19,525 nt of DNA, taken from assembly GCA_902783295.1 (NCBI GenBank), contig CACZQT010000387.1, forward strand, positions 1 through 19,525. Reading direction: 5' to 3'. This stretch comes from an uncultured Lachnospiraceae bacterium (GTDB lineage: Bacteria > Bacillota > Clostridia > Lachnospirales > Lachnospiraceae). The translations under genes were made by a program, and so were the position numbers. The notes beneath the pieces were generated by a model that saw only the letters and a program-made list of their open reading frames with translations, had not been told where the DNA came from and ran no database searches. Below are positions 8,204 through 15,211 of this stretch, one piece after another. Each line of letters begins with the position of its first letter. Within the stretch, counting starts at the first letter, position 1.

Positions 8204-8271
8204 CGCAACCATGTGCATTTTTACAGTGGAAAACGGCCGCTTCGGATTCTGTAAAAAACAACATGGTTGCG
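8204..8271. repeat. Long imperfect hairpin in the divergent control region
   Basis: Arms 8204-8226 and 8249-8271 match at 20 of 23 positions: CGCAACCATGT, a 3-base internal mismatch, then TTTTTACAG. A small CCG-CTT-CGG hairpin sits in the loop. It lies about 100 bases from the Ig-like gene start and 67 from the HTH gene start. It could be a cruciform or operator, a leader-RNA structure, or a small mobile palindrome. Confidence 0.7.
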
Positions 8272-8338
8272 CTAACAGAAAAAACGGATCAAAATACCCT
8301 GAATACCATAGATAAAAGAGCAGGGGATACATGTCGAA

Positions 8339-9313
8339 ATGGAGAATGGGATTGTACGTAAAAGCAATTTGCAGGTGCTTGCCGGTCAGGTAATTTCCCG
8401 GAGCCTCTCCGGTGAAAGGCGCGCTGAATGCATATGGCTGGAGGAACGTTTTGAGGAATTCCTGAAAAAGAGCGGCCTCTCTTCAAGAAACCGGGGAGAT
8501 GAACTGATCTGCCGCCGTATGGCGGAAGCGCTTGGCAGAAAAGCAGATCAGATTGCGGACAGGGATATTCTGCGGATCCGGTTCTGGCGCACCGGCCGTC
8601 ATTACCCCAGAAACAGAATTCTCTGCAGAACGTTCGGAGATGCGATGGCACTGGACGAAGAAGAACAGCGCATGCTTATGACCGCCTGGTTCGACAGGGC
8701 GGACCGGTGCTTTTCCAGAGAAGATACAGAGGATCCGGTTTATCGGAGCCGTGTGGATCTTCTGCGGCAGCTTCAGAAAGAATTTCTGCTGAAACAGCTC
8801 CCGGAGGAACTGCTGGTTCAGTGCGCTCCGGGAACAGAGCCGGAAGACAATCTGCGGCATATTTACTGCATGCAGGCGCGCAGGTATCTCGGCAGCACAG
8901 TCCGGCAGGAAATGACGGAGGTCGTCTCCCACGTGGATACAAGGGCCTATGATCCGCAGTTCAATCGTGAGATGAAGCTGCTGGGTGAAGTTTCGCGGAG
9001 TGCTGTGATCCGTCACCTGCTGATTCTCGGAATGCCTTTTGTGAACCGTTCCAGAATGAATCAATGGCTGACGGCACTTGGTTATCTGCCGCTTGATGAA
9101 AAACACCGACAGATTCAGGGATATGCATCGGACCTGCTGATCCTGGGGCTGCTGGAGGAGTATGAAAACGAATGCACCGGCCGGCCGCCGGAGGAGTGCT
9201 TCCGATGGTTCCGCACTGCGGCAGGAATGATGGATGACGCACTGGAGGCTGCCGGATGCGGCGCAGTCAACCCTTTTCGATTCAAACATCTTTTGGGAGG
9301 TACTCATGAATAG
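8339..9313 (+). CDS. XRE-like helix-turn-helix protein coupled to a STAND ATPase (function unknown)
   Basis: A 324-residue soluble, mostly helical protein with no signal peptide. Residues about 55-117 follow the pattern of a divergent XRE/Cro helix-turn-helix: ICRRMAEALG, then ILRIRFWRTGRHYPRN, then a third helix and ALDEEEQRMLMTAW. The W..G...P core is common in HTH regulators fused to NB-ARC domains. The rest (about 135-324) has no domain I can name. The stop overlaps the next gene by 8 bases, so translation is probably coupled and the products may act together. The most natural reading is a DNA-binding partner of the STAND ATPase. A defence role is also possible. AGGGGA lies 11 bases before the ATG, which is long, so the start is less certain. 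A 20-codon ORF in another frame starts at 8331. Confidence 0.6.
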   Translation: MENGIVRKSNLQVLAGQVISRSLSGERRAECIWLEERFEEFLKKSGLSSRNRGDELICRRMAEALGRKADQIADRDILRIRFWRTGRHYPRNRILCRTFGDAMALDEEEQRMLMTAWFDRADRCFSREDTEDPVYRSRVDLLRQLQKEFLLKQLPEELLVQCAPGTEPEDNLRHIYCMQARRYLGSTVRQEMTEVVSHVDTRAYDPQFNREMKLLGEVSRSAVIRHLLILGMPFVNRSRMNQWLTALGYLPLDEKHRQIQGYASDLLILGLLEEYENECTGRPPEECFRWFRTAAGMMDDALEAAGCGAVNPFRFKHLLGGTHE

Positions 9314-11393
9314 TGAACCGGCCGCCCGGCTCTGGATGATCTATGAGCAGGAGATGGACAGACTGCGGGATATTTACAGCGATACGCCGGCAGGGTATCA
9401 CAGTGAGCGGGAACGGAATCTTGCGGCAGAACGGATCCGTCTGGCTGAAGAGGCATATCTGAAGACGAAACAGCAGGAGGTATCTCTGCCGGCTGTTCCG
9501 AAGGAACCCTTTGCCGGGAGGCAGAAGGAAATCAGCCGGATACAGGATTATTTTTCGAAGGGCGGCAGGATTCTTCTGCTGTCCGGAATGGGAGGCATTG
9601 GCAAGACAGCGCTGATGACAGCCTTCGGCAGAAGGGAAGCGGAAAATGGACATCGAAAAGTTCTGTTTCTTCCGGTGCGTGACGGGATCCGCACGGCAGT
9701 CCTGAATGATTATCTGTTTCAGATTGCAGGAATGAACTGGTCTCCCCGCAGGTACCGGTCGCAGAGAAGTTATTTCCTGAAAAAGCTGGAAGCGCTGCGG
9801 AAAATGGCGGAGAAGGAAAAGATCCTTCTTCTGTTGGACGATGTGAAGGAAATAAAGCTTCGCGAACTGGTTCCGCTGCTGGAGATTCCGGCGGACATCA
9901 TCCTGACCAGCCGCCTGTCTGTGCAGGCGTTCTCTGAACTGCCGGAGCAGCTGCTCCCTGCGGAACTTCCCTTACAAGCCATGGAGGAGAAAGAGGAGCT
10001 GGAAGAAATGATCCGGCTTCTGCAGCCCGATATTACGGAAGAAGGCAGACAGTCCTTTTCCACTTACTGCCGGGCGGTAAAGGGGCATACACTGGCGCTG
10101 AAACTCTGGCTTACAGCGAAGGGGCAGCTTTCCGTATCTGTTTCAGAGATGGCAGCTTTTCTCCGCGGCAGCCTGAACCGGAAGGAACAGCTGCTGCTGC
10201 GTGCCATGACCCTGCTGCCTGCTTCCGGTTCCATCCGTTCCTGGGTGGAGGAAATGTGTGCTGTTCCGCCGGAGGTGACAGAGGCCCTGATCCTTCGCTC
10301 CCTGGTACAGCAGCAGGAATCCGGAGCAGGAACACAGATGATCTCCCTGCACCCGCTGATTGCGGAAAATGTACGGAAAATACTGAAACCGGATGCAAAA
10401 AACTGCCGTGCTTTCCTGGAGCAGGTTTCTGTGAATGTAGGCAACGCATGGAATGAACCAAAGGAAACGCGTATTCCCAGGCTCCCGGCAGTGCATTCCA
10501 TCCTGACGTCTCTTCCGGATTATCCGGCCTGGATGCCGGATGTAATGGACAGCATGCTGACCTTCCTGTGGGTGGAAGAGGATTTCGAAACATCGGAGAA
10601 AGGATATCTGAGGCTGTTTGAAAACACGGTAAAGGCATATGGAGAACCGTCTGTAAAGACAGGCTGGATGGCAGTCCGTACGGCAGCTGTCTATCATAAT
10701 TCGGGAAGGTACGTAGAGGCTGAAAAGTGGTACACGCGCGGCCTGGAGAATCTGCGCAGCAGCTTTCCGGATACGCCTGCCTACTGGTGGCAGCGCATGG
10801 AAGCCTGCAACAAATGTACGCGGGGGCACCTGTTCCGCGGGGAAACAGATGAAGCGATTGCGCTGCTGGATGAAGCAGAAGTGCTGGCGGAACAGGCGCC
10901 GGAGGAAGCAAGAGATGAAAAATTCCTGCTGACGGAGACTTATCTTCACCGGCGCCGCGCAGAGATCTGCCTGCAGCTGGGCCGGCGGGAAGAAGCGGAA
11001 ACGGCACGCCGGGCCATGCACCGGGTGAGTGAAGCCTATGCTGCTGCTCACGGAAGGAGTGTTCCCCAGGAACTGGATCTGAGGGAAACGGATATCGCGT
11101 TCTGCCTGGCTGACAGCAGGCTGGAGGAGGCAGAGAAAATGCTGAAGGAAAGCCTCCGGGAATACAGCCGGTTCCGCGGCCCGGACCATGAAGATACCCT
11201 GCACTGTACACAGCAGCTGGCAGATGTGCTCTGCCTGCTTTCGGAGCAGGCCGGAGCCGGTTCGTCCCGTTACAGCGCCTGCAGGGAAACAGCAAGAAAC
11301 CTGTATCTGAATGCCGCATCCGGCATCCGTACCCACTATCCCCGCGAGACCGTGTGGCTCCGTGAGGTGGAAGAGAAGATCAGGAGACTCTGA
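9306..11393 (+). CDS. STAND ATPase: NB-ARC domain plus TPR-like repeats
   Basis: A 695-residue signal-transduction ATPase of the STAND class. A helical N-terminus (1-65) leads to an NB-ARC module: Walker A GMGGIGKT (94-101), Walker B LLLLDD (174-179), sensor-1-like ILTSR (199-203), and GHTLAL (260-265) where plant and bacterial relatives have GLPLAL. A winged-helix-like segment ends in SLHPLIAENVRK (about 347-358), in the position of the MHD motif. From about 410 to the end are helical hairpins of TPR type, such as AVYHNSGRYVEAEKWYTRGL. Such proteins oligomerise after ligand sensing by the repeats. The start chosen has GGGAGG five bases upstream and overlaps the HTH gene by 8 bases. Upstream in-frame codons exist but lack this site. 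No effector domain (TIR, nuclease, protease) is visible, so output probably goes through the HTH partner. Confidence 0.85.
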   Translation: MNSEPAARLWMIYEQEMDRLRDIYSDTPAGYHSERERNLAAERIRLAEEAYLKTKQQEVSLPAVPKEPFAGRQKEISRIQDYFSKGGRILLLSGMGGIGKTALMTAFGRREAENGHRKVLFLPVRDGIRTAVLNDYLFQIAGMNWSPRRYRSQRSYFLKKLEALRKMAEKEKILLLLDDVKEIKLRELVPLLEIPADIILTSRLSVQAFSELPEQLLPAELPLQAMEEKEELEEMIRLLQPDITEEGRQSFSTYCRAVKGHTLALKLWLTAKGQLSVSVSEMAAFLRGSLNRKEQLLLRAMTLLPASGSIRSWVEEMCAVPPEVTEALILRSLVQQQESGAGTQMISLHPLIAENVRKILKPDAKNCRAFLEQVSVNVGNAWNEPKETRIPRLPAVHSILTSLPDYPAWMPDVMDSMLTFLWVEEDFETSEKGYLRLFENTVKAYGEPSVKTGWMAVRTAAVYHNSGRYVEAEKWYTRGLENLRSSFPDTPAYWWQRMEACNKCTRGHLFRGETDEAIALLDEAEVLAEQAPEEARDEKFLLTETYLHRRRAEICLQLGRREEAETARRAMHRVSEAYAAAHGRSVPQELDLRETDIAFCLADSRLEEAEKMLKESLREYSRFRGPDHEDTLHCTQQLADVLCLLSEQAGAGSSRYSACRETARNLYLNAASGIRTHYPRETVWLREVEEKIRRL

Positions 11394-11422
11394 CAGATCA
11401 TGGACAGAGGATTCTCTGTTAT

Positions 11423-11447
11423 CAGTTATAGGTTCAATCTATAACTG
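11423..11447. repeat. 9-bp inverted repeat between the STAND gene and metQ
   Basis: CAGTTATAG (11423-11431) and CTATAACTG (11439-11447) are perfect arms with a 7-base loop. A second short palindrome, CATATA-TT-TATATG, abuts it at 11448-11461, right before the metQ -35. This could be a regulator site for metQ or a weak terminator for the STAND gene. No T-run follows. Confidence 0.55.
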
Positions 11448-11464
11448 CATATATTTATATGATA

Positions 11465-11494
11465 TTGGACAGCCGGCCGGCTCTTCAGTATAAT
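11465..11494 (+). promoter_or_regulatory. metQNI promoter with palindromic spacer
   Basis: TTGGAC (11465-11470) and a perfect TATAAT (11489-11494) are separated by 18 bases. The spacer contains a perfect 12-base palindrome, AGCCGGCCGGCT (11471-11482), a plausible operator. The predicted transcript starts near 11501. That leaves a leader of only about 55 bases, too short for a SAM riboswitch or T-box. Confidence 0.8.
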
Positions 11495-11510
11495 CGCGTC
11501 AGTATTCAGG

Positions 11511-11558
11511 AAGGAGGAAGGACATCCCGCCGAAAGGCAGGTGTCCGAAAGAAGTATG
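11511..11558 (+). promoter_or_regulatory. metQ ribosome-binding region with a hairpin between SD and start
   Basis: The strong AAGGAGG (11511-11517) is 38 bases from the metQ ATG (11556). The bases between fold into a stem, GGACATC with GGTGTCC outside and GCC-GAAA-GGC at the tip (11520-11546). If this stem forms, the SD is effectively about 11 bases from the ATG. The only nearer site is a weak GAAAGAAG. Confidence 0.5.
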
Positions 11559-12419
11559 AAAAAGAATGTTTCCCGTTTTGCTGCTGCGGCTCTGGCCGCC
11601 ATCCTGGCCCTTGGCGGTGTTACCGCAAATGCCGCTGAGGCGGATAAGAAGATCGTAGTCGGCGCTACACCGACTCCTCACGCAGAGATTCTGGAGAATG
11701 CGGTGAAACCCGTTCTGGCCGAAGCCGGCTGGGAACTGGAGGTTGTGGTATTCCAGGATTACGTGCTGCCGAACACCTCTCTGGAAGAAGGCGAACTGGA
11801 TGCGAACTATTTCCAGACGCTGGGTTATATGAATGTGCAGAATGAAGAAAACGGCCTGCACCTGGCGGCTGTAGCCGGCGTGCATATCGAGCCCATGGGC
11901 ATCTACTCTCAGAAATATGCTGCACTGACAGAACTGCCGGACGGCGCCGAGATCGGAATCCCCAATGATCCGGATAACGGCCTCAGAGGCCTGCAGCTGC
12001 TGGAGCAGAAGGGCCTGCTGAACTCCCTGGGCGGCTATGGCACGGATCCTGCCGTAACCGTGCAGTCCCTTGTCAAGGATACGGAAGCGAACCCTCACGG
12101 CTTTAAGATCACTGAACTGGAAGCGGCCAGCCTGCCGCTGTCCCTGCCGGATCTGGATGCAGCAACTATCAACGGCAACTATGCTCTGGGTGCTGACCTG
12201 CCCAATACCTGCCCCGCGCTGGATATCGAAGAGTTCGACGAGGATACCAGTATCCGCAGAACCAATTTCGTGGTGGTGAAGCAGGGAAATGAAGAGAGCG
12301 AAAAGACCAAGGCTCTGGTGGAAGCCATTTACTCCGAGGCCGTAGCCAAGTACATCGAAGAAAACTACAAGGGATCGGTAATCCCGTCCTTTATCGATCC
12401 GCCCGTCACTGAAGAATAA
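11556..12419 (+). CDS. metQ: Methionine ABC transporter substrate-binding protein MetQ (NlpA family)
   Basis: A 287-residue extracellular binding protein that delivers methionine (usually both D and L forms in this family) to MetNI. Family marks are IVVGATPTPHAEILE after the signal peptide, QDYVLPNTSLEEGELDANYFQ, and GNYALGADL near the C-terminal lobe. The signal peptide (MKKNVSRF, then a hydrophobic core) ends in TANA-AEA. There is no lipobox cysteine. The only Cys in the protein is in NTCPAL. MetQ of Gram-positive bacteria is normally a lipoprotein, so this looks like a signal-peptidase-I substrate, which is odd. An in-frame GTG 15 bases earlier (11541) is an alternative start but adds no Cys. 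It is the first gene of metQNI, with metN 10 bases downstream. Confidence 0.92.
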   Translation: MKKNVSRFAAAALAAILALGGVTANAAEADKKIVVGATPTPHAEILENAVKPVLAEAGWELEVVVFQDYVLPNTSLEEGELDANYFQTLGYMNVQNEENGLHLAAVAGVHIEPMGIYSQKYAALTELPDGAEIGIPNDPDNGLRGLQLLEQKGLLNSLGGYGTDPAVTVQSLVKDTEANPHGFKITELEAASLPLSLPDLDAATINGNYALGADLPNTCPALDIEEFDEDTSIRRTNFVVVKQGNEESEKTKALVEAIYSEAVAKYIEENYKGSVIPSFIDPPVTEE

Positions 12420-12429
12420 AGGACAGACC

Positions 12430-13401
12430 ATGATACAGATTCAAGATCTCAACAAATCCTTTCAGGGCCTTCAGGTCCTGAAAGGAGTTTCTATTACTAT
12501 TGAAGACCGGGAGATCTACGGGATCATTGGACAAAGCGGCGCCGGGAAATCGACGCTGCTTCGCTGTGTTAACGGACTGGAGTCCTGTGACTCCGGAAAA
12601 ATCGTGATCAACGGAACCCCGGTGGACGTAAAGGATAAAACCTCCCTGCGGAATCTTCAGCGGCGGATGGGTATGATTTTCCAGAATTTCAACCTGCTGG
12701 AGCGCCTGGATGTTTACGACAACATCGCCCTGCCGATGAAGTTCTGGGGGATGAAAACCAACACCCCGGAAAGCAAAGAGAAGATTATGGGGCTGATCCG
12801 CCTGGTCGGACTCGAGGATAAAGTGCACAGCAGGCCGCGGGAACTTTCCGGCGGTCAGAAACAGCGGGTCGCCATCGCCAGAGCGCTGGTACTGGACCCG
12901 CAGTTTTTGCTGTGTGATGAGGCGACCAGCGCGCTGGATCCGGAAATCACCAAGGGAATCCTGGCACTGCTGCAGAGGATCAACGAAGAGATGGGGATCA
13001 CGGTGATCGTTGTGACTCATCAGATGGAAGTCGTAAAGCAGATCTGCTGCCGGGTAGCTTTTCTGAGCAACGGCCGGGTGCTTTCGGAAGGCAGGCCGGA
13101 GGAGATGTTCATTCATCCGGAATTCCCGGAGATCAAATCTTTCCTGCGGGAAGGGAGCGAGCTGCTGCCGGATACCGGCGTAAACATTCAGCTGTTCTTT
13201 ACCGGGGAAGGTTCGGAGGATCCTGTTGTGACCCAGATGGCCCGGGAGCTGAACAAGGACTTCAGTATCTGCTGGGCCAAGCTGGAGGATTTCCGCGACA
13301 AGGTTTACGGCAGCCTGGTGCTGAACGTAGAGGAAGAGGACCGGGACCGGGTTCTGGAATTCCTGACCCGGACAAAGGTGCAGTGGGAGGTGCTTGACTG
13401 A
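12430..13401 (+). CDS. metN: Methionine ABC transporter ATP-binding protein MetN
   Basis: A 323-residue ATPase that powers methionine import on the inner face of the membrane. Walker A is GQSGAGKST (about 34-42), the Q-loop is in MIFQNFNLL, the signature is LSGGQKQR (139-146), Walker B is LLCDEATSALD (160-170), and the switch His is in VVTHQM. The last 80 residues or so (VNIQLFFTGEGSEDPVVTQMARE and onward) form the NIL/ACT-like regulatory domain. In characterised MetN proteins this domain binds methionine and causes trans-inhibition, so this importer is likely feedback-controlled. AAAGGA lies six bases before the ATG. The stop codon overlaps the metI ATG by one base (TGATG), implying coupled translation. 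Confidence 0.96.
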   Translation: MIQIQDLNKSFQGLQVLKGVSITIEDREIYGIIGQSGAGKSTLLRCVNGLESCDSGKIVINGTPVDVKDKTSLRNLQRRMGMIFQNFNLLERLDVYDNIALPMKFWGMKTNTPESKEKIMGLIRLVGLEDKVHSRPRELSGGQKQRVAIARALVLDPQFLLCDEATSALDPEITKGILALLQRINEEMGITVIVVTHQMEVVKQICCRVAFLSNGRVLSEGRPEEMFIHPEFPEIKSFLREGSELLPDTGVNIQLFFTGEGSEDPVVTQMARELNKDFSICWAKLEDFRDKVYGSLVLNVEEEDRDRVLEFLTRTKVQWEVLD

Positions 13402-14060
13402 TGGGCGTTCTTGCGAATTCAACGATGACGAGTGTGATCATGAACGCCATGCAGCAGACGCTCTATATGGTCTTCTGGTCCACACTTTTTTCTGTACTGA
13501 TCGGCTTTATTCCGGCGATCATCCTGACGCTGACGGCGCCGGACGGGCTGCATCCCATCCGTCCGGTCTATGAGGTGCTGAGCTTTGTAATCAATGTGTT
13601 CCGCAGTTTCCCCTTTATCATCCTGCTGGTCCTGGTAATCCCCTTCACCCGCATGATGGTGGGGAAGGCCATCGGGACAAGGGCTTCTGTCGTACCGCTG
13701 ACGATCTCCGCCATCCCCTTTATTGCGAGGATCATGGAGAACGCTCTGCGGGAGACCGATCCCGGAGTCATTGAAGCTGCGAAATCCTTTGGAGCCTCCA
13801 ACACCCAGATCCTGTTCCGGGTATATCTGAAGGAATCTGTCCCCAGGATTCTGAACGGCATCATCCTGCTGATTATCTCCCTGATCGGTTACTCCGCCAT
13901 GGCGGGTACCGTGGGCGGCGGCGGGATCGGTGATATTGCCATCCGCTACGGCTATCAGCAGTACAAGACCGACTACCTGATAGTGTGCTCCGTCATCCTG
14001 ATCATATTTGTACAGGTGATCCAGATGGTGGGCAACTCTCTGTATAAGAAGCTTTCGTAG
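13401..14060 (+). CDS. metI: Methionine ABC transporter permease MetI
   Basis: A 219-residue integral membrane permease with about five hydrophobic segments, including LYMVFWSTLFSVLIGFIPAI, FIILLVLVIPF, IPFIARIMENAL and YLIVCSVILIIFVQVI. The cytoplasmic coupling (EAA) motif is EAAKSFGASNTQILFRVYL (about 125-143), which docks onto MetN. Length matches MetI of other bacteria (about 217-220). It starts inside the metN stop codon and closes the operon. The convergent HD-domain gene ends only 27 bases downstream. Confidence 0.95.
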   Translation: MGVLANSTMTSVIMNAMQQTLYMVFWSTLFSVLIGFIPAIILTLTAPDGLHPIRPVYEVLSFVINVFRSFPFIILLVLVIPFTRMMVGKAIGTRASVVPLTISAIPFIARIMENALRETDPGVIEAAKSFGASNTQILFRVYLKESVPRILNGIILLIISLIGYSAMAGTVGGGGIGDIAIRYGYQQYKTDYLIVCSVILIIFVQVIQMVGNSLYKKLS

Positions 14061-14062
14061 AG

Positions 14063-14080
14063 AGCGGGACATTTCCTGCT
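14063..14080. terminator. Small hairpin between convergent metI and HD gene
   Basis: AGCGGGA (14063-14069) pairs with TTCCTGCT bases 14074-14080, including one G-U pair, over a 4-base loop. It is short and has no clear T-run. It is the only candidate terminator in the 27-base convergent gap. Confidence 0.3.
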
Positions 14081-14087
14081 TACCTGT

Positions 14088-14867
14088 TTATGATTTACTC
14101 CGGGCCGCCAGGTATTCCCTGACGGCCTTTCGTATTTCATCCAGTCTGACGGCTGTCTGCGAATTCGTGCTTTCGAAAGCCAGTATCTGGTCCAGATATC
14201 CCTGTTCCTGAACAATGCGCAGGCTCTCCGGATAGACAAGGCCGAAGACGAAGGCAATATGCCCGATCAGAAAGTCCACAGCGGTCTGTGAATGTGCCCG
14301 GTTTACATTCTTCCTCTGCATGATGTCTGCGAAGACTTCCTCGGATATGGCGGATGTACGGAATTCCTCCTCGCTCCGGTTGTAGATTTCGGAGCGCGGC
14401 GTTTCACAGTTTACGCGCATGATGTCGATTTTATCCGCGTCCCGGAGAATCTGGCAGAATGTACGCTCGCGATCGTTCAGGTCATCCGGAAGAAGAAACA
14501 CATTATGCAGCCGGATGACTTTTTCAAGCAGCCGGCTGTCTTCCGGCGGACAGTTTTCGACAAACCGTGTGAATTCCCCGTCCTCAAACAGAATATCTGC
14601 CGAGAGCATGGCATGGTTTACCGACAGACGGTCTACGAAGGTATTATAGCGCCGCAGCTGCTCGAAACGTCCGATATCATGAAGCATCCCGGACAGCCAG
14701 GCAAGGTCCCTGTCCTCATCAGGCAGGCCCAGACTGACAGCAAGACGGTCGCAGAGAGACGCTGTCCGCCAGGTATGGTCTATCTTCAGTTTTACCTTCA
14801 CATCCGCAGCGTTATATGCGGATACATATTCTACAAAGTGTCTCCGGACTTTTTCCCGTGATATCAT
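14088..14867 (-). CDS. HD-domain metal-dependent phosphohydrolase (function unknown)
   Basis: A 259-residue cytoplasmic protein of the HD superfamily, whose members remove phosphates from nucleotides or signalling nucleotides. The metal site is visible: His31 in LKIDHTWRTA, the defining His63-Asp64 in GMLHDIGRFEQ, a His in NHAMLSADIL, another in IRLHNVFLLP, and the downstream Asp in ILRDADKIDIMR. It lacks the extra HD-GYP residues, so c-di-GMP hydrolysis is not indicated. The substrate is unknown. The start at 14867 has GGAG six bases upstream. A start 33 codons further up is in frame but lies upstream of the predicted transcription start, so I reject it. It is divergent from the dinB transcript and has its own promoter at 14957-14985. 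Confidence 0.88.
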   Translation of the reverse strand: MISREKVRRHFVEYVSAYNAADVKVKLKIDHTWRTASLCDRLAVSLGLPDEDRDLAWLSGMLHDIGRFEQLRRYNTFVDRLSVNHAMLSADILFEDGEFTRFVENCPPEDSRLLEKVIRLHNVFLLPDDLNDRERTFCQILRDADKIDIMRVNCETPRSEIYNRSEEEFRTSAISEEVFADIMQRKNVNRAHSQTAVDFLIGHIAFVFGLVYPESLRIVQEQGYLDQILAFESTNSQTAVRLDEIRKAVREYLAARSKS

Positions 14868-14956
14868 AGTTTCTCCAATATATGTATTCTTCCCGGCTAT
14901 AGACTGGGCTTTCACCAGATTCAAAAAACGCCGGCGGCCTTCCTGAATTTGCAATG

Positions 14957-14985
14957 AACTTAGCATTGTTTCATTATTTCGTCAA
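14957..14985 (-). promoter_or_regulatory. Promoter of the HD-domain gene
   Basis: On the minus strand TTGACG (14980-14985) is followed after 17 bases by TAAGTT (14957-14962), preceded by a TGn extension. It places transcription start near 14950, 80 bases before the chosen start codon. Confidence 0.65.
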
Positions 14986-14992
14986 GTTTTGT

Positions 14993-15020
14993 GGAATATT
15001 CGAATTCCCCATGCTATACT
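14993..15020 (+). promoter_or_regulatory. dinB-operon promoter (extended -10) with inverted repeat
   Basis: TGCTATACT (15012-15020) is an extended -10. No good -35 is present. GGAAT (14993-14997) and ATTCC (15004-15008) form a short inverted repeat just upstream, where a regulator could act. It does not match the clostridial/Bacillus LexA box GAAC-N4-GTTC. Confidence 0.5.
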
Positions 15021-15051
15021 TTTATCAACATTGCAATAAAGGAGCGGGCAG

Positions 15052-15141
15052 ATCAAGAAAGAAGAATGTTTCAGACGGTATGCCGGCAGATATCGTCTGG
15101 TTAAGATGATAACTGTCGGGAATGACTGCTCTGAAGCGTAA
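15052..15141 (+). CDS. Possible 29-codon leader ORF lacking a standard start codon
   Basis: AAAGGAG (15038-15044) is followed at a textbook 7-base spacing by ATC AAG AAA GAA GAA, and the frame runs 29 codons to TAA. The peptide would read (I/M)KKEECFRRYAGRYRLVKM and onward, which looks like a natural protein N-terminus. No ATG, GTG or TTG precedes it in frame, because a TAA lies at 15037-15039. Three options are open: initiation at ATC, a start codon lost by mutation (a decayed gene), or chance. It lies in the dinB leader downstream of the predicted promoter. Confidence 0.3.
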   Translation: MKKEECFRRYAGRYRLVKMITVGNDCSEA

Positions 15142-15161
15142 GCAAACGGATGAACTGGAGT

Positions 15162-15194
15162 GACAGCATCAGGAATTTTCCCGGAAATGCTGTC
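15162..15194 (+). repeat. Hairpin just before the dinB ribosome-binding site
   Basis: GACAGCAT (15162-15169) and ATGCTGTC (15187-15194) are perfect arms around a 17-base loop that contains GGAA-TTTT-CC. The stem ends one base before the Shine-Dalgarno GGAAGGGG (15196-15203). It could modulate dinB translation or bind a regulator. Confidence 0.5.
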
Positions 15195-15211
15195 TGGAAG
15201 GGGACATGATT

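Noticed and set aside
8331..8393. 20-codon ORF starting at 8331 overlapping the HTH gene start
   Set aside because: It has AGGGG close upstream, but the peptide has no resemblance to anything and the frame is short. At most it is a leader that overlaps the real start.
10111..11319. Long minus-strand open frames (397 and 402 codons) opposite the STAND gene
   Set aside because: They are shadows of a GC-rich gene. The peptides are rich in Pro, Cys, Arg and His without domains, and the plus strand encodes a clear NB-ARC/TPR protein.
11394..11555. SAM riboswitch or T-box upstream of metQ
   Set aside because: A strong promoter lies only about 60 bases before the start codon, and none of the conserved SAM-I or T-box core sequences is visible.
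12406..13422. 338-codon minus-strand frame opposite metN
   Set aside because: metN on the plus strand has every ABC motif in order. The antisense peptide has no recognisable family or ribosome site.
14968..15211. LexA/SOS box upstream of dinB
   Set aside because: I found no GAAC-N4-GTTC match. The nearby GAATATTC and TTCGAA palindromes are different motifs.
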